DNA from: Branchiostoma floridae
Lineage: Eukaryota > Chordata > Leptocardii > Amphioxiformes > Branchiostomatidae
Direction: 5' to 3'
DNA: 42,636 nucleotides
NCBI RefSeq assembly: GCF_000003815.2
Contig: NC_049983.1
Location: 28,574,376-28,617,011, forward strand
Part shown: positions 11,907-22,000 of the stretch, one piece after another
How the letters are laid out: each line of letters begins with the position of its first letter
Position numbering within the stretch: the stretch's first letter is position 1
Position numbers and translations under genes: made by a program
Notes under the pieces: generated by a model
What the model was told of the DNA's origin: nothing
The model's input: the letters and a program-made list of their open reading frames with translations, nothing else
Database searches by the model: none

Positions 11907-12795
11907 ATCTGTATCTGTATCTGTATCTGTATCTATATGTAAATAGCCGGTAAAACCGCCGTTCAGCGTAACACACCAGCTTCGCAGGCACGCGGCGCAG
12001 CAGCAGTTGGTTATGTTACAACGAACAACCTGTCACACCTAACTTTTGCACATCTATCTGCAAGTGTTCTTTAAAACTACCAAAAGAAGATGTCCCTACT
12101 GTACTTGGTGATAACGAATTCCACTCTACGATAGTTCTGGGAAAGTACGAATTTTTGAACACATCAATTCTAGGTTGGTAACTCTGGTACTTGAAGTCAC
12201 TGCTGTTTCTTGTTCTTTGTTCAGCCGGTATTAGATACTTATCAGTCGGTACGTCCACCAGTTTATTGGTCATTTTGTACATCATGCAAAGTCTGGACAT
12301 TTTCCTTCTGTCTTCAAGTGACGTCCACTGCAAATCTGTTTTCATTTTGGAAACACTAGAATCCCCGTTATAGTTGTTTGTGCAGAATCGGGCAGCTTGG
12401 TTCTGTACCCTTTCAAGTTTATCTTTGTCTTTCTTTGTATACGGGTTCAATACTGTAGCGGTATATTCAAGGTTAGGTTTTACTAGTGACGTGTATGCAA
12501 GTCATTCTACCCTGGCTGGGCATGCCCACAAGTTGCGTTTGATCACTCCCAATGTCTGCTTAGCCTAGGTTATTATTTCATTAACATGGCCCCCCCACTT
12601 CAGCCCAGTTGTTAACGTAACACCTAGGTGTGGTTGTTTTTTTGTGGTTTCTAATGCCTGACCACAAAACTGGTAATGAGACACATTTGGTGTGCGTTTG
12701 TTCGTCATGTGTATGATATAGCACTTATCAGGATTGAACTGCATAAGCCATTTCCTTTGCAATTCTTCCAGGGTGTTCAGACGTAAGGGTGCAAA
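11907..12795 (-). mobile_element. LINE 3' fragment with (GATACA)n tail, minus strand
   Basis: On the minus strand, 12795 down to 12016 encodes the C-terminal third of a CR1/L2-type reverse transcriptase. Recognisable parts are QRKWLMQFNPDKC, HLGVT, LKWGGHV, SLVKPNLEYT, LERVQNQAARF, then DRRKMSRLCMMYK and a stop at 12016. At least two in-frame stops interrupt it (after EIIT near 12565 and after CPARVE near 12499). Beyond the stop the 3' UTR ends in five ATACAG-type units (11907-11936 on the plus strand), a typical simple-repeat LINE tail. It is 5'-truncated before the catalytic aspartates. Confidence 0.85.
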
Positions 12796-12984
12796 ATAGA
12801 CTCCTGGTGGATTTACTTTCTGGAAATATTTTGATACCCAGAAACATGATGAGTATAAACGTTGGTATAAAACTTATATTTACAGGCAGATAATGCAGTC
12901 TTCTACCATATCTATGAGACAACAATAAATGTTTGAGTAAATGGTAAATGTGGGAACTAGAGATCCCCCACACATCATAAGAAC

Positions 12985-13790
12985 CGTGGCAGCACAACGA
13001 GAGAAACTGAAACAAGACACTGAACCATCACTGCAGTTCCAACGACGATTCCACACCGCTTTTACCCTGTACAAGCTCCTCAATGGACGCTGCCCTCCAC
13101 ACTGACAAACCCTGGTGACCAGAACCCGGGCTGCCACTGAGTCACGTTACTCCCTCAGGAACAGCGACCACCTGACATCTGAACTCATTAAGTCCACCAG
13201 AGACCAGAGAATATTCTTCTACAGAGCAACATCACCCTGGAACACCCTCCTTACTTCTACTCGCACTGTCACAACTGCTGCTTCCTCCAAAAGAAAACTC
13301 CGCCTTTAATAGAAAACTCTGGGAATGTCTTAAGGGGACCCTTACAGGTGTATACATACAGTGACCCAGCATGACCTCTCGCTGTATATGTTGTTGTTGA
13401 TAAATACTGTTGTAGAGTCTATTGTAGATACTATGACTACTTAGTGCTATGAGACTTAGTGCTCCAGCGGACGAGAAGGTAGAGAACTAATTACACACCC
13501 CTCCTTCACCATAAAAAGTCATGTGCAGGTCAGGCAAACAGGCAAATAGCCTGTCTGTCTCCTCATCTGTCAAATCGACAGAAGAAACAAAAACAAACAA
13601 AAAACAACTATGACTACTATATTACATCATGTTCTTTTTATGTACTTGATAATTATCCTGTCCTTGTCAAATTCCATTTGTAACCGTCCATTTGTAACCG
13701 TCAGCAGGGCCCTGTGCAAAACCCACAGGCTGGTTGGGCAGCTCTGGCTGTGCGTGCTGAACAGCCAGAACCTATAAATAGATAAATGAA
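12985..13790 (+). mobile_element. LINE 3' fragment, plus strand
   Basis: Reading right from about 13000 there is a reverse-transcriptase C-terminal remnant: LQFQRRFHTAFTLYKLLNGR, one in-frame stop after CPPH (13102), then TRAATESRYSLRNSDHL and FFYRATSPWNTL, with a stop at 13309. A 3' UTR follows. It ends with two small hairpins, including a 9-bp perfect stem at 13743-13769, and the tail ATAAATAGATAAATGAA. The protein differs from the minus-strand fragment next door, so two different LINE families meet here with their truncated 5' sides facing each other. Confidence 0.75.
13743..13769 (+). other. Stem-loop at LINE 3' end
   Basis: TCTGGCTGT (13743-13751) pairs with ACAGCCAGA (13761-13769) around a 9-nt loop, immediately before the A-rich tail. 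A second short hairpin (CCTGTG/CACAGG) lies about 20 bases upstream. Confidence 0.65.
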
Positions 13791-14847
13791 GAGACTGACC
13801 CACGTCATCTGCTCATCTGCATGCTGTGTCAAAGAGTCTTAAATCCAGCCTTAGTATTCTGCAATTCTGCGGACAGTAAATTACTTGAATTTCATCCTAT
13901 GAAGAACTTTATTCCGTAATTTTAGAACTTTTTTATTTCCATGGCGTGGCACATAACATGAACATATGTTCTCGGTTATGATGGGTCTATATGTAGGTCA
14001 ACAGCAAGTAACTCGAGAAATTGTCGATGGAACTTTGTGATTTTTGGTTGGTGTGTAGCGGTTGTGGAAAGGAAGGCCAAGTTCGAAAATGGTTTACCTG
14101 ACGTTTTCCTACGGCACTGCAGCGAGCTTTGTAATTTTATGCGCCTGTTTGTGGACAGCATAACTCGTTATTAGATAATTCTAGATACATATTAGTAAAT
14201 GGCTAACATGTGAAGTTATAACACTAGCAAATAATCTACCTATGACATTGTAATGTAGGTAGTAGACATTGGAGTCCCTCCTGAGCATAGTAGTTTGGAA
14301 AAGTGCAGTGGGATATCGCCATGTTCTCTAACGTTATTTTGCCACTACCTTCTGAAATTGTGTTTCAAGACCTGGTTCTGAACTTCTGCTGAGGTTCGCC
14401 AGGTGGCGTTCTGAACAATACACCTGATGGAAAACCGGTTTCTTACAAAGGTAATCTGCCACCAATGTTGCCAGATGTCACTAGTGACGCTTTTCTGTTT
14501 ATATCGTGTGCAGTGACCCTTTGTAAGTTTGTGTTTACATCGTGTGCAGTGACCCTTTGTAATTTTGTGTTTATACTGTGTACAGTGACTCGTTTTAAAT
14601 TCATTGTTGTTGTTTTTTCAAATCAAGCCTGAGAAGAGCCTTTACACCTTGGACGTCTTATCCAATCTGAGATAGACACAGCCAAATGGACCAAACTGCG
14701 TATGTGGTAATCACATGGTTCACTATCAGTCTCACTTTTCAAAGTTCAGGGGTCAAATTGTCAAAGAGGCGTTTTCTCCCTTCCAACTGCCAACAATTGT
14801 CTAGTTCTGGCTTGTGATCTGGTCTGTCTTTCAGCTGTCAAGTTTCT
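13791..14847. other. Intergenic, no gene seen
   Basis: No coding or RNA signal recognised apart from the short 36-bp tandem repeat listed separately. Confidence 0.5.
14495..14600. repeat. 36-bp tandem repeat, 3 copies
   Basis: TTTATATCGTGTGCAGTGAC followed by CCTTTGTAA recurs with a 36-bp period (CAGTGAC at 14511, 14547 and 14583). Confidence 0.85.
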
Positions 14848-15078
14848 AGCCTCCTTTGCAGACGTTTGGCGCGGTGTTGTTTATTTTTGGGGAGCGCTGA
14901 TTCTCAATTTCCAACGCGGGCTAAGGTTGACTCTTTGTCAGGAAAAGAAGTTTTGCCACAACCAGAAATTCTTTCCCAGCAAAGCAAACCTTTAAGCCCT
15001 TGTTGAAAATCCCAAACCAGCGCTTCCCAAAAAATAAACGCTACAGTAACTGCTACAGAAGTCTGCACAGGTGGCTGC
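14848..15078. repeat. Imperfect fold-back (palindromic) sequence of about 230 bp
   Basis: The core 14879-15040 reads GTTTATTTTTGGGGAGCGCTG at the left and, in reverse complement from the right, GTTTATTTTTTGGGAAGCGCTG. Similarity continues inward through AATTTCCAACGCGGGCTAAGG versus ATTTTCAACAAGGGCTTAAAGG, and outward through TTTGCAGACG versus TGTGCAGACT. The arms are about 100 nt with scattered mismatches and almost no loop. It could be a foldback/MITE-type element or a source of hairpin RNA. Confidence 0.7.
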
Positions 15079-15519
15079 AAGATTCCACCTACTGAATAAG
15101 CTTCACTAACAATGATGTGTGTCGGGGCCGCTGTGGCATTAGATTACTCGCTTCTCCATATAAGGGAGTTTAGTGTTACATCTGGCTTGTCTGTTGCCAT
15201 GGTGACCACATCCTCTGTGCTGTTTTTCTGTCTCTGGAGCTGGTTGGGTCGCAAAGCAGTATGGGTAAGTCTGACGTCTCCGATGTTGGCAGTCGCACAA
15301 GAAATATTACAATTATTGGGCGGGCCGACTTCTCTCTCTCTCTCTCTTCGCAGCCAGGGGCTTAATTGCAAGCTCACAATAGGCGGGGCTTAATTGCAAA
15401 CGTGTTTAACTCAGGAATTTAACTCAGGTGACCTCAATACGACTGTTACAAGTGTCTGGAGCGGCTGCTGTTTGGTACCAAATCAGGTAACCTTAGGACG
15501 ACAGTAGTTGCCCCAGGTG

Positions 15520-15835
15520 CGGCCATAAGACTGTAGGTTTGAACCACACCAGGAAGGACCAGTCTTTTGGATAGATATGGTGGGTTCTTTAATATGCTAA
15601 ATGTGTGGCTCTCCTCAAACACGGAACCTCCATTTAACATCCTATCTGAGCTGAGGGATGTCCTTAACCAAATCTGGCTGGGTACTCATTTATCCCGAGT
15701 GAAGTGAGGAAAGTCATGTGAAGAGCCTGTCCCAAGGACACAAGATTGGTCGTACATCAGCGGATTAGAACCCAGGACCTCTGGTTCATGGGCCAAACAT
15801 CCTGCCGTTATGCTAAATGACCGGCCACAATAATA
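15520..15835 (-). mobile_element. tRNA-derived SINE (minus strand)
   Basis: On the minus strand from 15835: TTTAGCATAACGGCAGGATG (A-box-like), then CCATGAACCAGAGGTCCTGG and GGTTCTAATCC (B-box-like), i.e. a degenerate tRNA head. It is followed by a body containing CTTGGGACAGGCTCTTCACA and TTTCCTCACTTCACTCGGG, wording shared with the other SINEs in this window. The tail boundary is uncertain. Part of its body recurs at 22475-22570. Confidence 0.65.
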
Positions 15836-15839
15836 ATTA

Positions 15840-16349
15840 GTCTTTAATTGGCATTTTTCAATTGACGTGGATTCTGCCAGGTTTGCAGCTTTTAACTTAC
15901 AAAGGAGTGTCTTAGTGGCTTTGCCCCCCCCCCCCCCCCTCTGTATTAAGATCGATATTCTTATCAGACCATAAGTGTTCAGGTTTGTAGCTTTACTTCA
16001 TGTGGAAAACAACTAAGTAAAACTTATTTTTTCCTACATGAAACATGAACTTGAGGGGAAAAGTCAGCGTTTGTGTAACTTTCAGTTATTCTCTTATTCT
16101 CCTAATAAGTCTAGCAATACTATGAAATCTGACACAAAGACAACAGACACAGGTGTGTGGTACCAAAATTGCACATCTTATATTAAAAAGTTTCAAAGCA
16201 AATGCGCGTAAAGAACATATGTAACTAAGCGATCAGTTCTAGTTGTGAGTTCAGCAAGACATCACTTCTCTGGATTTAGTACATGATGGTATCTCTTCTC
16301 TATCTTCTCATGGGGAAATCTGGGCTAATCTCACAATTATTACTGACGC
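15840..16349. other. AT-rich intergenic DNA
   Basis: Contains a 16-base poly-C run at 15924-15939. Nothing else recognised. Confidence 0.5.
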
Positions 16350-16475
16350 AAAATTCCGCAGCACCTCTACATAATAACACAAAATTCCGTAGCACCTCTA
16401 CATAATAACACAACATTCCGTAGCACCTCTACATAATAACACAATAACACAAAATTCCGCAGCACCTCTATAAAA
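16350..16475. repeat. 31-bp tandem repeat, about 4 copies
   Basis: AAAATTCCGTAGCACCTCTA followed by CATAATAACAC repeats at 16350, 16381 and 16412, with a last partial copy after an 8-nt insertion near 16443. Confidence 0.9.
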
Positions 16476-17207
16476 GAGTCTAGTTTATACTAAAGAAATA
16501 CTAAATTGTTGGTTACAAGTAAGATAACTGATTCTCACTTAACAGTAAAGCTATGCTCATACACTTCATATTTCTAACACCCTGGTGTCTTATAAACTAA
16601 CAACGCTGACCTTATATAACCTCAGTATCAGCAACGTCTAATAAAATCTACAGGAAGATGAAAAGTTAGATCTAGTACAGAAATAAGATTATACACTAGA
16701 AACCTACATTTAGAGCCTTCGAACAGAGTAGAATTTGTTAATTCAGAAGATGACAAAGCTAAATGTCAACACAATTATTACTATATAGGCTTGCTAGTAA
16801 TTTGCACTATTATTTCGTAATACACCACTATCCCACAATGTTTCACAGCCAGCCTCACTGCCTCATCTCATCTTTTCCTTTCTCATCTCAGTAATTGCCT
16901 CTGACTCTGAAGGTTGTAATCTGCAGATATGGTGGCCACCATGTCAAACACAATTACTGCATAATCCTCTGAAAACATTCTCCACAGAACCCGGAGGTTT
17001 TGTCTCCCCTGACTGTCACACTGTGGATGCAGCAATGGTACCGTAAAGCTCCTTTCACCTGCCTTTTGGGGTTTTTTGTTCAGCTGACAACAGTTTTCCG
17101 CCTTCTAACCAACTGTGTCTATACTAACACGTTTGCATCCAGCATTGAAATAATAGTCCAGACACGTTAACTTACAAATGGTCTTTTATATGTTTTGTTC
17201 TTTGAAA
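16476..17207. other. Intergenic, nothing recognised
   Basis: AT-rich with no coding signal. Confidence 0.5.
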
Positions 17208-17600
17208 AAAAAGAAGAAATTTGCCCAATGTATGTTCTTTGAAGAAACTGAATTTTGCCTAATGATTATGTTCTTTGAAGAAACTGAATTTTGCCCAATG
17301 ATATTTTTGTGCTATTTGCCCAATGTATGTTCTTTAAAAAAAATGAAATTTGCCCAGAAATTTGCCCAATGTATGTTCTTTGAATAAACTGAATTTTGCC
17401 CAATGATATTTTTGTGCTATTTGCCCAATGTATGTTCTTTGAAAAAAACTGAAATTTGCGCAGTGATATTTTTGTGCTATTTGCCCAAATGTATGTTCTT
17501 TGAAAAAACTGAAGTTTGCCCAGTGATATTTTTGTGCTATTTGCCCAATGTATGTTCTTTGAAGAACTGACATTTCCCAGTGATATTTTTGTGCTCCATG
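17208..17600. repeat. 60-bp tandem repeat, about 5-6 copies
   Basis: Unit of roughly 60 bp: TGATATTTTTGTGCTATTTG, CCCAATGTATGTTCTTTGAA, then a run of A and CTGAATTTTGCCCA. Because the unit is close to a multiple of three, a minus-strand frame (17334-17618) reads a repeated KYHWANF-SFFKEHTF-GQIAQ peptide. There is no other sign of coding, so I call it a repeat. Confidence 0.9.
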
Positions 17601-17838
17601 CTCCTGGACTTTTGTCAATTTAGTCTTAATGTGAAAAAATTCTGCTAGGTTTTATAATTGACTTCTCCAAATTTCCCTAGGCTTTAAACTGTTGTCAGCT
17701 TTCCTATCTAACTTATATTATGGTTATATATGCGAAGAAATGAAGAATAGCTTCAGAAGATTGAAAAGGAGGAATGATGAAGAAAGACACAGGGATAAGG
17801 ATGAAGACCAAGTGAGAAGAGTATGTGAGAGTGTGGGG

Positions 17839-17892
17839 GTGGTGGTGGTGGTGGTGGTGGGTTGGGGGGCGGTGGTGAGAGAGAGAGAGAGA

Positions 17893-17945
<53 letters not shown>
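17839..17945. repeat. Compound (GTG)n-(GA)n-(GT)n microsatellite
   Basis: Consecutive GTG triplets (from 17839), a GA run (17877-17893) and a GT run (17896-17945). Confidence 0.95.
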
Positions 17946-17949
<4 letters not shown>

Positions 17950-17950
<1 letters not shown>

Positions 17951-18440
17951 TGGAGTGATTGAGAACGAGTGGGAGATTTAGGAAAAGGAGGAAGTGTTAT
18001 TGAGAAAGAAGAAGGGGGTTAAGAAAGATTGAGAAAGGGATGGAGAAATATTTAAAAGGGCAAAAGATTGAGAAAAAGAGAGAGGAACTACTAACAGTAA
18101 CAGTTAACTACCACTACTAGAGATTGAGAAAGGGAGAGATTGAGAAAGGGAGAAATCGATGGATTTAGAACGAGGAGAGATTGAGAAAGAGGAGAGATTG
18201 AGAAAGGCACAGATTGATGGATTGAGAAAGAGGAGAGATTTAGAAAGAGGAGAGATTGAGAAAGGCAGAAATTGATGGATTGAGAAAGATGAGAGATTGA
18301 GAAAGATGAGAGATTGAGAAAGGGGAGGTTGAGAAAGAGGGGAGATTGAGAAAGAGGAGAGATTGATGGATTGAAAAAGAGGAGAGATGCTGAGGTTAAC
18401 AAAGATTGTATTGAGAAAGAGAAATTGAGAAAGGGAGCGA
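17950..18440. repeat. Purine-rich degenerate minisatellite
   Basis: Irregular repeats of GAGAAAGAGGAGAGATTGAG and GATTGATGGATTGAGAAAG, almost pure purine on the plus strand. The minus strand reads as repeated FLNLS/SISPLSQS. No gene. Confidence 0.9.
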
Positions 18441-18530
18441 GAGATTTGGTCTGAAGTCCAACGCTCATGCCGACATTTCGTGCCTCACTCCAGAACCGAC
18501 TACTCGGGTTTGGCGGTGGCGCTGGCAGCC

Positions 18531-18630
18531 NNNNNNNNNNNNNNNNNNNNNNNNNNNNNNNNNNNNNNNNNNNNNNNNNNNNNNNNNNNNNNNNNNNNNN
18601 NNNNNNNNNNNNNNNNNNNNNNNNNNNNNN
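18531..18630. other. Assembly gap (100 N)
   Basis: Exactly 100 undetermined bases, the usual placeholder for a gap of unknown size. Confidence 0.99.
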
Positions 18631-18756
18631 AATAGTTGTCAAAACCTGAAATAAAAACAATATCAAATGAATACCGTATCAAATTAAAGCAAAAAAGATA
18701 AATATGAGGGAAAGGACCGAATGCTCATTGCAACTATTAGTATGGAGAAGTTAGAG

Positions 18757-18762
18757 TTTAAT
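18757..18762 (-). terminator. Possible polyadenylation signal (ATTAAA)
   Basis: The reverse complement reads ATTAAA about 115 nt after the stop codon of the ZP gene. ATTAAA is the commonest variant signal. No canonical AATAAA was found between the stop and the gap. Confidence 0.3.
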
Positions 18763-18877
18763 GGCAGAATCTGTCTACAAACTTTTAAAAAATCTATTGC
18801 TAAATGATGACACGTGGACAATCGAAGACTCATGCATGGCTTTCAATAGCTAAATTTTTCTGTTGCCTTGCTTATTG

Positions 18878-19086
18878 CTACATTAACAAGGAGTCTTTAA
18901 CAAGCGTCTCACAACAGATTGTGTTAGGCGCATGAACATCGTACTGACCGACACGATCCTCGGCCTGCTCCTTGGCGCCACGTCCGCGTCTCTTCCTCAC
19001 CAGGAAGGCAGCAGCAGCCACCAGCAGGACTCCGGCTATCCCTGCAGCTGTGCCCACAGCGATGCCGACAGTGGGGAGGGGGGCAG
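18878..19086 (-). CDS. ZP protein exon 15: transmembrane helix and cytoplasmic tail
   Basis: Residues 843-911. The acceptor is TTTCCCCAG. The helix runs from [11 protein letters not shown] through [11 protein letters not shown] and is followed by the stop-transfer RKRRGRG and a 30-residue tail with two adjacent cysteines. Entry is in phase 1. The stop TAG is at 18878-18880. Confidence 0.88.
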
Positions 19087-22000
19087 CTGGGGAAACACAC
19101 ACACATCATGGTCATTATAACTACATACTGTCTGCTACCTGACAGTGCACTAGTGTGTAGTATTTGTACATTTGCCAGACATGGAAAAAACATGCAACAA
19201 GTCTCTGCAAAGAAGAATTTAGGCAAGAAGGCTGCTAGCACCTTAGACTTTCCCCATCATGGAGAAGATGATAATGTAACTAGAAACCTCTTACAAGCTT
19301 TGCCTATGAGATGACATATTACTGTTGGTAATCATTGGCAAAAACAAAACATTGTTACAGACTTGACAGTCACAGAACATCCGATTTTGGTTTAGTCGCT
19401 GAGCCATACTTTCTTGAAAAACTAATTTTATAGCTACCTTGTTCTTGTGCATTCTCCACTTTGAAAGGTCCCTGGGTGAGGATCACTTCGTGATTGCACT
19501 TGAGTAACTATTTGGCATTTTCCTGATAAACAAATTCTATAGCTACCTTCTTCTTGTCCATTCTCGACTTTGAAGGGTCCCTGGCTGATGGTTGTTATGT
19601 GGTCCCTTCCACTGGCACGTCGGACGCGGGCCTCGCTCAGGTCGGGCACAGCGCGCCTGCGCCGGCTGGGCGGGATGCAGCCCTGACTGCACCGCGAGTC
19701 CGGGTCGCTCTGGAAGCAGACCACCATGGTGCAATGGATGTACACCTGCCGTGGGGGGAAGGACAAAATCTTTAGGAAACTGGCACACACATTCAAGGTA
19801 ACCACGAACCTTTCTGAGAGCACCGAAACAGACACATGATATGGCTGCTGAAGCTCAATTAAGATCGATGAAAGAGCAGGATAGTAGGCTCTGGCAGCTA
19901 AAAATACACCTACGGAACTGCCACTTTACGTAATGGAAATCAACTTTAAGAAGACAGCTAGCCCTGCCACCACCACTGACTCCCTATTGGCCGACAGCAA
20001 GCCCTGCCACCACCACTGACTCCCTATTGGCCGACAGCTAGCCCTGCCACCACCAATGACTCCCTATTGGCTGACAGCTAGCCCTGCCACCACCAATGAC
20101 TGCCTATTGGCTGACAGCTAGCCCTGCCACCTCCAATGACTCCCTATTGGCCGACAGCTAGCCCTGCCACCACCAATGACTCCCTATTGGCTGACAGCTA
20201 GCCCTGCCACCACCCGACCAATGACTCCCTATTGGCTGACAGCTAGCCCTGCCACCACTACTGACTCCCTATTGGCTGACAGCTAGCCCTGCCGCTACTA
20301 ATGACTCCCTATTGGCTGACAGCTAGCCCTGCCACCACTACTGACTCCCTATTGGCTGACAGCTAGCCCTGCCACCACCAATGACTCCCTATTGGCTGAC
20401 AGCTAGCCCTGCCACCACCCGACCATTGACTCCCTATTGGCCGACAGCTAGCCCTGCCACCACCAATGACTCCCTATTGGCTGACAGCTAGCCCTGCCAC
20501 CTCCAATGACTCCCTATTGGCTGACAGCTAGCCCTGCCACCACCACTGACTCCCTACTGGCTGACAGCTAGCCCTGCCACCACCAATGCCTCCCTATTGG
20601 CTGACAGCTAGCCCTGCCACCACCCGACCAATGACTGCCTATTGTACCAGACTGGGATCATCAATGTTGGGGAAGGTGAATGACTGGATGGAGTAGTATA
20701 ATGCCATGTCGGTTGACCGGTCTGCGTCAAGCTGAAGCGTGGTGTCGACGTCACACCTACAGGAATGAAGTGACTGTAAATGCCACAGAATAATGATTTA
20801 CTGGCCTAACATGCAACAGCCTGGCTGATGCGTTGTTTATGTGGCACCTATAATGTTAGGAGCGAAGTCAGCGTGAACGCCACAGAATAATGGTTTACTG
20901 ACCGAATTTTTAACATGATAACTGGAGTAGGTTTTAAATGAGAACACCGGACTCTTGCCATGTGCGAACAAACTAATCAACCTTTGATGTAAGATAATCA
21001 CGTGAACAGTGACGTACCCGTCCTGGATGATGCTGACGCTGGGAGAGTCGTCAGGGTCGGTACTGGGCGTGGCGAGGCAGCGGAGAGCGAACAGCTCCAG
21101 GTCATTCAAAGGTGAGTTCACGCTCAACCCGAAGTGCAGACGGTCCGATGAGGTCACCTATCCATGCACAAATAAAGGAGAAAACAATATAGGACGCATT
21201 GCGTTGGGAGAGGGACGAGTAAGGCAAAGAAAGCGGTTACCTTGTTATATCAATAAATGACAAGCATAACTGAAACGGGAGTAATGACTGTCCAGTTGGT
21301 TTTAATAGAAGATGACAATGACAGTCTGCACATGACCAGAACAAGACAAGTAGTTTGACAGACATTAGTAAAAAATGAAACAACAGCAGACCTGCACAGG
21401 GTAGTCGTCTGAGTTGTATGTCGCAGTGAAGTCTGACGATGTGAACATGTGCATCTCAAAGGTGAAACTGTTTTCCGCGTCCACAACTTGCACACTAAAA
21501 CAGAACCATAAAGTATTAAAAAGTATTAATTTTATGCTAATAAGCCTTTCAGAATGAAAGTAAACACGAACCTGGAGGCTGGATTTCGATCAAGAATTCT
21601 GCACTGATGGTAAGGTTAGCAATAAGGTGGATTATGTTGATATGAGAAGTCGAACCTGAAAATAAATCTGCTTCCCTTGGCTTTGCTAGCACTCCGTAAT
21701 GATGATAAATGTAACATGTCGATATTAGCTCAGACCCAGTCGGGCTTGTACTTGTAACTCTTACCGTAGAGGATCTTCCTCCCCTCCCCTGTGAGACCAC
21801 GTACTGACGGAGGAACTTACCGAGGAGACGGGATGTTGTAGAGGATCTCCCTCCCCTGCGAGACCACGTACTGACGGAGGAACTTACCGAGGTGACGGGA
21901 TGTTGTAGAGGATCTCCCTCCCCTGTGAGACCACGTACTGACGAAGGAACTCACCGAGGTGACGGGATGTTGTAGAGGATCTCCCTCCCCTGTGAGACCA

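Noticed and set aside
17334-17618. Repeated 20-residue peptide (KYHWANFSFFKEHT-type)
   Set aside because: It is a by-product of a 60-bp non-coding tandem repeat, with frame changes at other copies.
19952-20640. CRISPR-like array of regular 40-bp repeats
   Set aside because: There are no unique spacers; the units are head-to-tail copies, so it is a minisatellite in an intron.
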